Assembly (NCBI GenBank): GCA_016717855.1
Contig: JADKEV010000011.1
Coordinates: 1 to 64,000, forward strand
DNA from: Betaproteobacteria bacterium
GTDB taxonomy: Bacteria > Pseudomonadota > Gammaproteobacteria > Burkholderiales > Casimicrobiaceae
Direction: 5' to 3'
DNA: 64,000 nt
A model generated the notes under the pieces. That model saw nothing but the letters and a program-made list of their open reading frames with translations. It ran no database searches and was not told the origin of the DNA. Below, piece by piece: positions 42,443 to 51,600 of this stretch. How positions within the stretch are numbered: the stretch's first letter is position 1; each line of letters begins with the position of its first letter. The position numbers and the translations under genes were made by a program.

Positions 42443-42793
42443 ATGCGAACACCGCCGACAATCACCATGCGCCACATGCCGCAGTCGGAAGCGCTCGAAG
42501 CGCGAATCCTCAAGAAAGTCGCAAAGCTCGAGGAGTTCCACCCCGAGATCATCAGCTGCGCCGTGACGATCGAGGAAGAGCGGCGCCACCAGCAGCAGGG
42601 ACGCCTGTTCAAGGTGCGGATCGTGGTCCACGCACCGGACCATGACGTCGTGGTCAATCGCGACAACGATGAGGATCCCTATGTCGCGCTGCGCGACGCT
42701 TTCGACGCGGTCGCGCGGCAGCTTGCCGACCGCGCGCAGCAGCTTGCCGACCGCGCCCGGCTGCAGCGCGGTACAATGCCGCCACCCGAATGA
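42443..42793 (+). CDS. Ribosome hibernation promoting factor-like protein (HPF/RaiA family, short form)
   Basis: A 116-residue protein resembling the S30AE domain: ALEARILKKVAKLEEFHPEI, then SCAVTIEEERRHQQQGRLFKVRIVVHAP, and DPYVALRDAFDAVARQL. This part would bind the 30S decoding region in resting cells. The C-terminus contains a short tandem duplication (QLADRA twice; direct DNA repeat around 42718-42756). It lacks the long-form dimerisation domain. ATG at 42443; its stop overlaps a small basic-protein frame, but the better start for that gene is 42814. Confidence 0.77.
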   Translation: MRTPPTITMRHMPQSEALEARILKKVAKLEEFHPEIISCAVTIEEERRHQQQGRLFKVRIVVHAPDHDVVVNRDNDEDPYVALRDAFDAVARQLADRAQQLADRARLQRGTMPPPE

Positions 42794-42813
42794 CATCTGG
42801 GAAGGTGACGAGC

Positions 42814-43080
42814 ATGGCAACCGTGAAGCGGGGCAAGTCCCGCGTGCGCGGGAGCGCGAAGCCGGCGCCCGGCAGACATGGCCGCGAACGCGAAGCGGAT
42901 GTCGCGCCGGATGCGCAGTCAGCCGAGGGCAACAATACGGCCGCCGTCGTGGCGCCGGTGTTCGAGATCGAAGACGCCGCACCGGGCCGCGCGCCGGAAG
43001 GCGTGGTCGATGACTGGGCCGACACCGACACGGCCGCCGGCATGGCTGACGAACCGACCGCGGGACGGCGGCGACGTTGA
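42814..43080 (+). CDS. Hypothetical low-complexity charged protein
   Basis: An 88-residue protein with a basic N-terminal third (MATVKRGKSRVRGSAKP) and an acidic, Ala-rich remainder. It has no transmembrane segment and no recognised domain, and is probably disordered. GGGAAGGTGA lies before the ATG at 42814, which is why this start is chosen over 42790. It lies 20 bases after the HPF-like gene and may be co-transcribed with it. Confidence 0.55.
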   Translation: MATVKRGKSRVRGSAKPAPGRHGREREADVAPDAQSAEGNNTAAVVAPVFEIEDAAPGRAPEGVVDDWADTDTAAGMADEPTAGRRRR

Positions 43081-43228
43081 AGGCGGCGGCGGGTTCCCCG
43101 GGGCACGCACTCGGGGAAGCGGGTCCGGGTCCGGCGAACAGCCCGTGGAAGCTCGTCGATGCGACAGCCCGCGCAAGCGCGCGGGTGCGCGGATCTGAAC
43201 TGCGGCGAATGCGAACGGAGAGTGTTCG

Positions 43229-43399
43229 ATGATCAGGAACCGTGTGGTGCGGCGTTCGCTGGCGATCGTGCTGATGATCGCCGGCGGCCTGTTGATGTTC
43301 CTGGCCCCGCCGGTGTGGATCGGGGCGATACCGTTTGCGCTGGGCATCGTTCTCGAAGCGGTCGGCATCGGCATCGAGCACCGCGACGGCCAGCGTTGA
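43229..43399 (+). CDS. Small hypothetical membrane protein
   Basis: A 56-residue open frame starting MIRNRVVRRSLAIVLMIAGG. Two hydrophobic stretches (about 10-28 and 31-47) are separated by a Pro-Pro turn, and the tail IEHRDGQR is charged. The basic N-terminus and two helices suggest an inner-membrane hairpin with both ends in the cytoplasm. Family unknown. It lies between the HPF-like group and polX; codon use resembles its neighbours. Confidence 0.6.
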   Translation: MIRNRVVRRSLAIVLMIAGGLLMFLAPPVWIGAIPFALGIVLEAVGIGIEHRDGQR

Positions 43400-43492
43400 A
43401 CTCCGGGCGCCAGCCCCGCCCGCCCGTGCAGGAAAGCCGACGCGGAGCCGGCCTGCGGGGATGGCCGGCGCGCCCGCAGGGAGCCCGCTGAT

Positions 43493-45229
43493 ATGTCGGT
43501 CGGGAATCTGGCGGTCGCCGCGATCTTCGAGGAGATCGCCGATCGCCTGTCGATCCAGGGCGCGAATGCGTTCCGGATCCGCGCCTATCGCAATGCTGCG
43601 CGCATGTTCCAGGAGATGACGCAGGACCTCGAGGCGTTCGTTGCGGCTGGCAACGACCTCGACGACCTGCCGGGAGTCGGCCCCGACCTGGCGGGCAAGA
43701 TCCGGGAAGTCCTGGCCACCGGCAAGTGCGCACTGCTGGAGCGCCTGCGCGCCGAGATGCCGCCCGCGCTGACCGACCTGCTCAAGGTCCCGGGACTGGG
43801 ACCGAAGCGCGTGGGCGCGCTGTGGCACGATCTCGACGTGCGAACGCCGGAGCAGGCGCTACGCGCCGCCCGCGACGGCCGCATCCGGAGCCTGCCCGGA
43901 TTCGGCGAGAAGACCGAGCGCAACATCGAACGGGCGCTGGCGGTGCACCTGTCGAAGGCGGGGCGGCTCAAGCTCGCGCTGGCCGCGCAATACGCCGAGT
44001 CGCTGGCCGCGCATCTGCGCGGCGTGCCGGGCGCGGACCAGGTCGTCATCGCCGGAAGCTACCGGCGGATGCGCGAGACCGTCGGCGATCTCGACGTCCT
44101 CGTCGCCGCGCGGAACGGCAAGGCGGTCGTCGAGCAGTTCACCCGCTATCCGGGCGTGGCGGACGTGCTGTCGCAGGGTGGCACGCGCGCCAGCATGCGC
44201 CTGGCCGGCGGCCTCCAGGTCGACCTGCGCGTGGTCCCGGCGGAGAGTTTCGGCGCGGCGCTGGTCTACTTCACCGGGTCGAAGGCGCACAACATCGCAT
44301 TGCGCACGATGGCGCAGGAGCGCGGCCTGCGGATCAACGAGTACGGGGTGTTCAGGGGCAAGGAGCGCATTGCCGGCGAGACGGAGGAGTCGGTCTACGC
44401 GAGCGTCGGCCTGCCGCCGATACCGCCGGAGTTGCGCGAGGATCGCGGCGAGCTCGAAGCCGCGCGGCTCGGACGCCTGCCGCGGCTGGTCGAATACGCC
44501 GATCTGCGCGGCGACCTGCATGCGCATACGACAGCCACCGACGGCCGCAACACGCTGGAGGAAATGGCCGCCGCGGCGCGCGCGGCGGGCTTCGAGTACT
44601 TCGCGATCACCGAGCACTCGCGGCGCCAGGCGATGGCCCACGGCCTCACTCCGGAACGGCTGGCGCGGCAGATCGACGCCATCGACTGGATGAATCGCCA
44701 TGCCGGCGGCCTCCGCATCCTCAAAGGGATCGAGGTCGACATCCTCGACGACGGCAGCCTCGACCTGCCGGACAGCGTCCTGGCCCGGTTGGACCTCGTC
44801 GTCGCCGCGGTCCATTCCCGGTTCAACCTGAGCCGGGCCGGCCAGACCGCGCGCATCCTGCGCGCGCTCGACAACCCCCATGTCACGCTGCTCGCCCATC
44901 CGACCGGCAGGTTGCTCGAGGAGCGCGAGCCCTACGACGTGGATATGCTGCAAATCATCCGCAAGGCGCGGGCGCTGGGGATCCACCTGGAGGTCAATGC
45001 GCACCCCGATCGCCTCGACCTGGGCGACGTGCACTGCCGGATGGCGAAGGACGAAGGCGTCCTGGTGGCCATCAACTCGGACGCGCACGACACCGCCGGC
45101 CTCGGCAACCTGCACTACGGCATCGGCCAGGCGCGCCGCGGCTGGATCACGGCCGGCGACGTTTTGAATACGCGTTCGCTGAAGGAACTGCTGCCGTTGC
45201 TGGCCCGCCGCCGCGACGGCGGCTCTTGA
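43493..45229 (+). CDS. polX: DNA polymerase X with C-terminal PHP exonuclease domain
   Basis: A 578-residue bacterial PolX. The N-terminal helix-hairpin-helix and polymerase-beta-like part includes LDDLPGVGPDLAGKIREVL, VPGLGPKRVGALW and the catalytic nucleotidyltransferase patch VIAGSYRRMRETVGDLDVLV. The C-terminal PHP domain (from about 335) shows DLHAHTTATDGRNTLEEM, ITEHSRR, KGIEVDI and NSDAHDT, all metal-binding. It acts in gap filling and 3'-5' editing during base excision repair. ATG at 43493. Confidence 0.93.
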   Translation: MSVGNLAVAAIFEEIADRLSIQGANAFRIRAYRNAARMFQEMTQDLEAFVAAGNDLDDLPGVGPDLAGKIREVLATGKCALLERLRAEMPPALTDLLKVPGLGPKRVGALWHDLDVRTPEQALRAARDGRIRSLPGFGEKTERNIERALAVHLSKAGRLKLALAAQYAESLAAHLRGVPGADQVVIAGSYRRMRETVGDLDVLVAARNGKAVVEQFTRYPGVADVLSQGGTRASMRLAGGLQVDLRVVPAESFGAALVYFTGSKAHNIALRTMAQERGLRINEYGVFRGKERIAGETEESVYASVGLPPIPPELREDRGELEAARLGRLPRLVEYADLRGDLHAHTTATDGRNTLEEMAAAARAAGFEYFAITEHSRRQAMAHGLTPERLARQIDAIDWMNRHAGGLRILKGIEVDILDDGSLDLPDSVLARLDLVVAAVHSRFNLSRAGQTARILRALDNPHVTLLAHPTGRLLEEREPYDVDMLQIIRKARALGIHLEVNAHPDRLDLGDVHCRMAKDEGVLVAINSDAHDTAGLGNLHYGIGQARRGWITAGDVLNTRSLKELLPLLARRRDGGS

Positions 45230-45293
45230 GACGCTACGAGGCGGCGGCGGAAATCGTCAGGTTCCTCCGCGACCGGCAGTTATAGCGGGGTCT

Positions 45294-45767
45294 TCAGCTA
45301 CCCTTTTTCGCCATGTACTTCGCCAGCCCCGCCCGCGCTTCCTTGCGCACCGTGTTCTGCAGGAACGGCGTCCAGCCGAGCAGCTTGCCCGATGTTCCCA
45401 GCGCCATCCCGGCCCAGCGCCAAAAGTCGAACGCATCGCGATGGACGGCGATCTTCCCATCGCGGAATTCGAAGGTCGCGTCGATCACGTTGTGCACTTT
45501 GCCGCCAGTCTTGGTGAAGGTGTACCACGCTTCCCAGTGCGCGCTGCCGTTGCGGTCGTCGGCGGCGATGCCGCTGGCTTCGATGCGCAGGTCGGTGGCG
45601 CGGGCGCAGAGCATCTGCCACATCGCGCCGACCTCGGCCCCGCGCAATTCGGTGAACACCGGATCGCTGAACTGTGCGTCGGCGGCGTAGGCGCGGGCCA
45701 TCGTGGCGCCGTCCTTCGCGGCGAACGCGCCGTAGAACCCGGTCAGCAACACGGCGTTCGGATGCAT
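45294..45767 (-). CDS. SnoaL-like (NTF2-fold) protein
   Basis: A 157-residue NTF2-like cone fold (LTGFYGAFAAKDGATMARAYA, FSDPVFTELRGAEVGAMWQML, HWEAWYTFTKTGGKVHNVID, FRDGKIAVHRDAFDFWRW). SnoaL-like proteins include cyclases, isomerases and inactive binding proteins. The ATG at 45767 overlaps the UxaA-family stop by one base (TGATG), so it is coupled to the sugar-acid operon and probably its last gene. Its role there is unknown. Confidence 0.8.
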   Translation of the reverse strand: MHPNAVLLTGFYGAFAAKDGATMARAYAADAQFSDPVFTELRGAEVGAMWQMLCARATDLRIEASGIAADDRNGSAHWEAWYTFTKTGGKVHNVIDATFEFRDGKIAVHRDAFDFWRWAGMALGTSGKLLGWTPFLQNTVRKEARAGLAKYMAKKGS

Positions 45768-47305
45768 CACATCACCGGCCCGAGCTGCCAGGGCACGAAC
45801 TCGCTCTGGCCGTAGCCGTGCAGCTCGCTCTTGCTTTTCCTGCCCGATGCGGTGTCGAGGATCATCTGGAAGAAGCGCTCGCCGACCGCGTTGACCGTCG
45901 TGCTGCCGTCGACGATCTCGCCGCAGTTGATGTCGATGTCTTCCTCCTGCCGGTTCCACAACGCGGTGTTGGTCGCGAGCTTGAGCGACGGCGACGGCGC
46001 GCAGCCGTACGCCGAGCCGCGGCCGGTCGTGAAGCAGATCATGTTGGCGCCGCCCGCGACCTGGCCCGTCGCCGACACCGGGTCGTAGCCCGGCGTGTCC
46101 ATGAACACGAAGCCCTTGGCCGTCACCGGCTCGGCATACTCATAGACGGCGACCAGGTTGGTCGTGCCGCCCTTGGCCACCGCGCCCAGCGATTTTTCGA
46201 GGATGGTCGTGAGCCCGCCCGCCTTGTTGCCCGGCGACGGGTTGTTGTTCATCTCGCCGCCGGTGCGCGCGGTGTAGTCTTCCCACCACTTGATGCGCTC
46301 GATCAGCTTTTCGCCGACTTCGCGCGACACGGCGCGGCGGGTCAGCAGATGCTCGGCGCCGTAGATCTCCGGCGTCTCCGACAGGATCGCGGTGCCGCCA
46401 TGCTCGACCAGCAGGTCGACCGCGCGGCCCAGCGCCGGATTGGCGGTGATCCCGGAGTAGCCGTCCGAGCCGCCGCACTGCAGGCCCAGCATCAGGTGCG
46501 ACGCGGAAACGATCTCGCGATGCACGTCGTTGGCGACCGCCAGCATTTCCTTCACCTGTGCGACGCCCGCCTCGATCGCCTTGCGCGTGCCGCCGCTGTC
46601 CTGGATGCTGAACGTGCGCAGCAGATCGTTCTCTTTCAGGTTCTGCGCGCCGAACAGCGCGCTGATCTGGTTCGATTCGCACCCCAGTCCGATGACCAGG
46701 ACGCCGGCGAAGTTGGCGTGCTTCGCGTAGCCGCCCAGGGTCCGGCGCAGCACGTCGATCGGCTCGCCGGTGCTGCCCATCCCGCAGCCGGTGCCGTGCG
46801 AGAGCGCGACGACGCCGTCGATGTTCGGATAGTCGGCGAGCGCGCCGCGATCATGGCCGTCGGCGCGGAAGTGGTCGGCGATCGCGCGCACCACGGTCGC
46901 CGAGCAGTTGACGGTCGACAGCAGCCCGATGTAGTTGCGTGTCGCCACGCGCCCGTCGGGGCGGACGATGCCCATGAACGTCGCCGGCTCGGCGACGTAC
47001 TGCGTGGGCCGGGCTTCGCTGCCGAACGCGTAGTCGCGCGCGAACTCGCCCATCGCCAGGTTGTTCAGGTGCACTTGCTGTCCCGGCAGGATCGGACGCG
47101 AGGCGAAGCCGATGATCTGGTTGTAGCGCTTGACCGGTTCGCCCTGCGCGATGGCGCGGGTGGCGACCTTGTGGCCCGGCGGGATGAGGCCGGCAACCGT
47201 GATGTTCTCGTCGCGCAGCAGCGTGCCGCTGACCAGTTGCTGGCGGGCGATGACGACGTCGTCCTGCGGATGCAGGCGGATGGTGAGTGAGGCGATAGAG
47301 AGCAT
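45767..47305 (-). CDS. UxaA-family sugar-acid dehydratase (altronate/galactarate type)
   Basis: A 512-residue protein with both parts of UxaA in one chain. The N-terminal SAF domain (about 1-90) is LTIRLHPQDDVVIARQQLVSG, continuing to KVATRAIAQGEPVKRYNQIIG. The catalytic C-terminal part has NCSATVVRAIADHF, ALSHGTGCGM, GLGCESNQI, LQCGGSDGYSG and GCAPSPSLKLATNT. It dehydrates an aldonate/aldarate to a 2-keto-3-deoxy sugar acid with Fe(II). Exact substrate unknown. It lies downstream of the TRAP genes, in one leftward operon with them. Confidence 0.87.
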   Translation of the reverse strand: MLSIASLTIRLHPQDDVVIARQQLVSGTLLRDENITVAGLIPPGHKVATRAIAQGEPVKRYNQIIGFASRPILPGQQVHLNNLAMGEFARDYAFGSEARPTQYVAEPATFMGIVRPDGRVATRNYIGLLSTVNCSATVVRAIADHFRADGHDRGALADYPNIDGVVALSHGTGCGMGSTGEPIDVLRRTLGGYAKHANFAGVLVIGLGCESNQISALFGAQNLKENDLLRTFSIQDSGGTRKAIEAGVAQVKEMLAVANDVHREIVSASHLMLGLQCGGSDGYSGITANPALGRAVDLLVEHGGTAILSETPEIYGAEHLLTRRAVSREVGEKLIERIKWWEDYTARTGGEMNNNPSPGNKAGGLTTILEKSLGAVAKGGTTNLVAVYEYAEPVTAKGFVFMDTPGYDPVSATGQVAGGANMICFTTGRGSAYGCAPSPSLKLATNTALWNRQEEDIDINCGEIVDGSTTVNAVGERFFQMILDTASGRKSKSELHGYGQSEFVPWQLGPVM

Positions 47306-47376
47306 CGGGATGACCTTCACAAAATGCGGCACCCGCTGAGGCACCGGGCGCGGGCCGGTGCGCGGTACGCCGCGGC

Positions 47377-48780
47377 TCAGAAGAACTTGCGCGGCAGCCA
47401 GAGGGCGATCGACGGCACGTAGGTGATCAGCGCCAGGCTGAACAGCAACGGCACCAGCCAGGGCAGGATGGCTATTGTAGTCCGCTCGAACGACAATCTG
47501 GAAACCCGCGCCAGCACGAACAGCACCATGCCCATCGGCGGATGCAGCAGCCCTATCATCAGGTTCAGCACCATGATCAGGCCGAAATGGACGGGATCGA
47601 TGCCCAGTTGCAGGACGACCGGCATCAGTACCGGCACCAGGATCGTGATCGCCGCGGTCGGCTCGAGGAAGCAGCCGACGAACAGCATCAGCAGGTTGGC
47701 CAGCAGCAGGAAGACCCACTGCGAATGCGTGAAGGCGAGCACCCACATGGTCACCGCGTCGGTGACCTTGGTGGCGGTGAGCAGCCAGCCGAAGATCGAC
47801 GCCGCCGCGACGATGAACAGGACCGTTGCCGTGGTCTCGATGGTGTCCATCGACACCTTGGCCAGCATCCGCCACGTCAGCGTCCGGTACCAGACCAGCC
47901 CGAGAAAAAGCGCCCAGACGACCGCGGCGATCGCGCCTTCGGTGGGCGTGAAGATCCCGGTGACCATGCCGCCGATCAGCAGCACGGGCGTCATGATGGG
48001 CATCACCGCGTTGAACTTGAACTTCCAGTCGGCGGCGAGGATCGCCGCCAGGCCGATGACGAATGCCAGATTGGAGTTCATGCCGGATTGCACGGCGCCC
48101 CAGATCGCCGCCGGCGTCCCAATGACGACGCCGAGTTCGAGCAACGCCTTGCCGATCCGCAGCCAGCTGAACCCGATGTCGCTGCCCCAGTTGTTCTTGT
48201 GCGCGTAGTACGCGACGGTCAGCATCATCAGAAAGGCCATCACGACGCCGGGCACGATACCGGCCAGGAACAGCTGGCCGATGCTCACGTTGGCCATCAT
48301 CGCGTAGATCACGAAGGGCAGCGAGGGCGGGATGATCGGCCCCAGCGTCGCCGACGCGGCGGTGACGCCGACGGCGAACTCCAGGTCGTAGCCATGGTCG
48401 CGCATCGCCTTGATCTCGATCGTGCCCAGCCCCGCCGCGTCGGCGATCGCGGTGCCCGACATGCCCGCGAAAATCACCGAGCCGATCACGTTGACGTGCC
48501 CCAGCCCGCCTTTCATCCAGCCGACCAGCGACAGCGCGAAGTTGTAGATCCGGTTGGTGATGCCGGCGTGGTTCATCAGGTTGCCGGCCATGATAAAGAA
48601 CGGCACGGCCAGCAGCGGAAAACTGTCGATCCCGCTCACCATCCTGTGGATCACGGCGAACGGCGGCATGTCGCCCGAGAGAACGATATAGAGCAGCGAC
48701 GCGCCCGCCATGGCAATCGCCACCGGCAGGCCGGAGGACATGAACGCCAGGAAAGAGACCAGCAGCGTGGCGGGGGTCAT
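47377..48780 (-). CDS. dctM: TRAP transporter large permease (DctM)
   Basis: A 467-residue membrane protein with about twelve hydrophobic helices and DctM patterns: LLVSFLAFMSSGLPVAIAMA at the N-terminus, PLLAVPFFIMAGNLMNHAGI, MSGTAIADAAGLGTIEIKAM, LGPIIPPSLPFVIYA and HPPMGMVLFV. It carries sodium-driven uptake of an organic acid delivered by DctP. The ATG overlaps the dctQ stop (ATGA). Its place in the cluster points to a sugar acid as cargo. Confidence 0.93.
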   Translation of the reverse strand: MTPATLLVSFLAFMSSGLPVAIAMAGASLLYIVLSGDMPPFAVIHRMVSGIDSFPLLAVPFFIMAGNLMNHAGITNRIYNFALSLVGWMKGGLGHVNVIGSVIFAGMSGTAIADAAGLGTIEIKAMRDHGYDLEFAVGVTAASATLGPIIPPSLPFVIYAMMANVSIGQLFLAGIVPGVVMAFLMMLTVAYYAHKNNWGSDIGFSWLRIGKALLELGVVIGTPAAIWGAVQSGMNSNLAFVIGLAAILAADWKFKFNAVMPIMTPVLLIGGMVTGIFTPTEGAIAAVVWALFLGLVWYRTLTWRMLAKVSMDTIETTATVLFIVAAASIFGWLLTATKVTDAVTMWVLAFTHSQWVFLLLANLLMLFVGCFLEPTAAITILVPVLMPVVLQLGIDPVHFGLIMVLNLMIGLLHPPMGMVLFVLARVSRLSFERTTIAILPWLVPLLFSLALITYVPSIALWLPRKFF

Positions 48781-49364
48781 ATCGTTTCCGTGATCGCGGT
48801 TTCAGGGCGTTCCAGCACGCTGTAACCCTGCTTCCAGTGCCGGATTGCGACCTGGACCGAGCGCACCGCGGCGCAGGCGAAGCCGAACATGCACACGCCG
48901 TAGACCAGGTTCATCGGCAGGTCGATGATGGTCATCTTGTAGGAGCCCATTTTCTGCATCATCTGCCAGGTCAGGACCGTGGCCACCGCGAAAAAGACGA
49001 TCCGGATGATGTCGACCAGCGTCGACAGGATGCGCGTGAACCACGCCGGCATGAACCGGTAGAAGACGTCGACATGGATGTGGGTGTTGGTGCGCACCGC
49101 CGCCGCCATCCCGACGAACACGACGCAGATGAGGAGGTAGCGCGCGATCTCCTCGGTCCACGCCGCCGAGTCGTTGAGCACGTAGCGCGTGAAGAACTGG
49201 TAGAAGATGTTGAGCGCGAGCAGCCAGAAGAAGCCGAAGGCGATCCAGGACTCGAAGCTGTATTGCGTCAGGTCGACCGGATCATCGGTGACGTGGAACT
49301 CGTCGTCGGCGCCGAGGACCTTGGCGTCGGCGGCGGAGTGGGTCACTGCGGTCTGGCTGTTCAC
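48777..49364 (-). CDS. dctQ: TRAP transporter small permease (DctQ)
   Basis: A 195-residue protein with four hydrophobic helices (SWIAFGFFWLLALNIFYQFF, YLLICVVFVGMAAAVRTN, IIRIVFFAVATVLTWQMM, LPMNLVYGVCMFGFACAAV). The conserved WTEE and HIHVDVFYRF motifs belong to the small TRAP subunit. The GTG at 49364 is the likely start, since the open frame upstream overlaps unrelated sequence and the dctP 3' region. The long cytoplasmic N-terminus (about 38 residues) is unusual but plausible. Confidence 0.88.
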   Translation of the reverse strand: MNSQTAVTHSAADAKVLGADDEFHVTDDPVDLTQYSFESWIAFGFFWLLALNIFYQFFTRYVLNDSAAWTEEIARYLLICVVFVGMAAAVRTNTHIHVDVFYRFMPAWFTRILSTLVDIIRIVFFAVATVLTWQMMQKMGSYKMTIIDLPMNLVYGVCMFGFACAAVRSVQVAIRHWKQGYSVLERPETAITETI

Positions 49365-49447
49365 GGGCTGTCCTGTCGCGTGGGTTCGTCTCTTGCGCCG
49401 CGCACGACTGCGCGGCAGCCCCGGCGCCTCGCGCCGGGGCCTATCGC

Positions 49448-50419
49448 TCACTTGATCGCGACGATCCTGTCGTAGTCGGCCTTGGTGTAGCCCTGCGATT
49501 CGGGCGCAAAATTCTTCACCACCGCATCGACGAACGACTGGCGGTTGATCGCCACGATGTTGATGCCTTTCTTCTTGAACTCGTCGACGAGTTCCGCTTC
49601 GCGCTTCTTGATGTCGTTGGTCGCGTTGGCGGCGGCTTCCTGCGTGACGTCGGTGAAGATCTTCTTGTCCGCGTCGGTGAGCTTGTTCCACACGTGCGGG
49701 GCGATCTGCGTCGCCAGCGCGTCGACGATGTGGCCGGTCAGCATGATGTTCTTCTGCACTTCATAGAACTTCTTGGCTTCGATCGTCGTCAGCGGATTCT
49801 CCTGCGCCTCGACGGTCCCGTTCTGCAGCGCCAGGTACACCTCGGCGAAGGCGATCGGCGTCGGGTTCGCACCGCAGGACTTCGGCGTCGCCATGTACGC
49901 GGGCACGTCGGGCACCCGGATCTTCAGGCCTTTCATGCCGGCGCAGTCGGTGAACGGGCGGTTGGACGACGTGTGGCGGGCGCCGTAATACGTCACCGCG
50001 GTGACCTGGATGCCGGTCTGCTTGCGGTATCCCTCGGTCAGTTCCTTGAACACGTCGCTCTGGGCATACTTGAGCAGGTGATCGGCATCGCGGAAGATGA
50101 ACGGGTAGTAGCCCACGCCGATGCGCGGATAGCTGCGCGCGGCGAAGGACAGGCCGGAGATGATCATGTCCACGGTGCCAAGCGTCATGCCCTGGTTGAT
50201 GTCGCTTTCCTTGCCCAGCGAGGAAGCCGGGAACACGGCGATGTCGTAGCGGCCGGCCGTGCGCTTCTTGATTTCGTCGGCGGCCCAGACCGACCACTTG
50301 TGATACGGCTCCGCGGTTTCATACACGTGCGCCCACTTGAGCTTGGTCTGCGCCAGCGCGACGTTGGAAGCCAGCACGGCGGCGCCGGCGGCAATGAACA
50401 GCTTGGTCATCAATTTCAT
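49448..50419 (-). CDS. dctP: TRAP transporter substrate-binding protein (DctP)
   Basis: A 323-residue periplasmic protein. A signal peptide (FIAAGAAVLASNVALAQ) is followed by TKLKWAHVYETAEPYHKWSV, GRYDIAVFPASSLGKESDI, and the conserved Arg-containing substrate segment GLKIRVPDVPAYMA, then GTVEAQENPLTTI. CAGGAGAG precedes the ATG at 50419, which is preferred to the open upstream start at 50452. It is the first gene of the DctPQM set, 25 bases after the dehydrogenase gene. Confidence 0.92.
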   Translation of the reverse strand: MKLMTKLFIAAGAAVLASNVALAQTKLKWAHVYETAEPYHKWSVWAADEIKKRTAGRYDIAVFPASSLGKESDINQGMTLGTVDMIISGLSFAARSYPRIGVGYYPFIFRDADHLLKYAQSDVFKELTEGYRKQTGIQVTAVTYYGARHTSSNRPFTDCAGMKGLKIRVPDVPAYMATPKSCGANPTPIAFAEVYLALQNGTVEAQENPLTTIEAKKFYEVQKNIMLTGHIVDALATQIAPHVWNKLTDADKKIFTDVTQEAAANATNDIKKREAELVDEFKKKGINIVAINRQSFVDAVVKNFAPESQGYTKADYDRIVAIK

Positions 50420-50444
50420 GCTTGCTCTCCTGGAAAAATGTGAT

Positions 50445-51485
50445 CTACGCACAAACCAACTGCACCTTGGTACTCCGGGTCTTGTCCTTCGCGATGTTGA
50501 ATGCCTCGATCGCGTCGGTGATCTTGTGCTGGCTGGAAATCAGCGGCCGCACGTCGATGCGCCGCTCGCTGATGTACCGCACCGCCCAGTCGAAAACGTT
50601 GCCGAAGCGGAAGCTGCCGATGTAGTTCAGCTCGCGCGCCATGATCTGGTTGGCCGGGAAGTGCATCCCCTCCGGCGGCAGCGTGCCGACCTGCACGATG
50701 GTGCCGCCCTTCCTCGTGGCTTCGAGGCAGCTCATCAGCGCCGCCGGGCTGCCGGCGACCTCGAGCGCCACGTCGACCTCGCCGATGGCCTCGGCCAGCG
50801 ACGTGCCGGCGGGCAGCCGGTCCACGCGCAGGCCCACGTCCGCGCCTATGCTCTTCGCGACGGCGAGCGGATTGTCGACCACGTCGGTGACGATGACCTT
50901 GACCGCGCCGAACAGCTTCGCCGCGAGCACCGTCATGCAGCCTATGGTGCCGGCGCCGGTCACCAGCACCGTCTTGCCCACCAGCGGCGTGCCGATCCGG
51001 TTGACCGAGTGCAGGCCGACCGAGAACGGCTCGCAGCAGGCGAGTTCGCCCAGCGTCACGTCGCCGGCGACCGGCGTCAACTGGCGCTCGCCCATCAGGA
51101 AGTACTCGCGGAACATGCCCTGGACGTGCGGGAAGATGCTGGCGCTGCCCAGGAAGCGCATTTCGCGGCAGAGATTCTCGCGGCCGTCGCGGCAGTTGTC
51201 GCACTTGCCGCAGGGGTGCGACGGATTGATCGCCACGTTGTCGCCCTCCTTGACCCGGGTGACGCCGGCCCCGACCCTGGCCACCACGCCCGAGGCCTCG
51301 TGCCCCGGCGTCATCGGTTCGCGGATCTGGAAGCTGCCGACGCGGCCCTCGAAGAAATAATGCATGTCGGAGCCACAGATGCCACCCGCACCCAGGCGCA
51401 ACAACACCTGCCCGGGGCCGGGTTCGGGCATCGCAGTCGGCTCGAGGCGCATGTCGTTCGCCCCGTGAATCTTGCAGTCAATCAT
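50445..51485 (-). CDS. Zinc-dependent MDR dehydrogenase (L-idonate 5-dehydrogenase type)
   Basis: A 346-residue medium-chain dehydrogenase. The catalytic zinc region is GGICGSDMHYFFEGRVG with Cys and GHEASGVV with His/Glu. The structural zinc loop is HPCGKCDNCRDGRENLC with four Cys. The nucleotide motif is VTGAGTIGCM. GRVGSFQIREPMTPGHE is characteristic of IdnD-like enzymes, which oxidise L-idonate to 5-ketogluconate. Other sugar-alcohol or sugar-acid dehydrogenases are possible. It lies upstream of dctPQM and downstream of the FadR-type regulator gene. Confidence 0.85.
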   Translation of the reverse strand: MIDCKIHGANDMRLEPTAMPEPGPGQVLLRLGAGGICGSDMHYFFEGRVGSFQIREPMTPGHEASGVVARVGAGVTRVKEGDNVAINPSHPCGKCDNCRDGRENLCREMRFLGSASIFPHVQGMFREYFLMGERQLTPVAGDVTLGELACCEPFSVGLHSVNRIGTPLVGKTVLVTGAGTIGCMTVLAAKLFGAVKVIVTDVVDNPLAVAKSIGADVGLRVDRLPAGTSLAEAIGEVDVALEVAGSPAALMSCLEATRKGGTIVQVGTLPPEGMHFPANQIMARELNYIGSFRFGNVFDWAVRYISERRIDVRPLISSQHKITDAIEAFNIAKDKTRSTKVQLVCA

Positions 51486-51600
51486 CGTACTCCTCTCGTC
51501 GCAATTAGCATGCGTAGTTGCCGCAACCGGCCCGGGCGCGACCCGTTTTGTGCGGGCACGCGCGCGCCGCCGGGATGCACGAGGCCCGCCGCGCGCCCCT

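Noticed and set aside
43726..45285. A 519-codon plus frame ending RRYEAAAEIVRFLRDRQL
   Set aside because: It is an Arg/Ala-rich shadow of polX; the last codons beyond polX look protein-like but are too short to support a gene.
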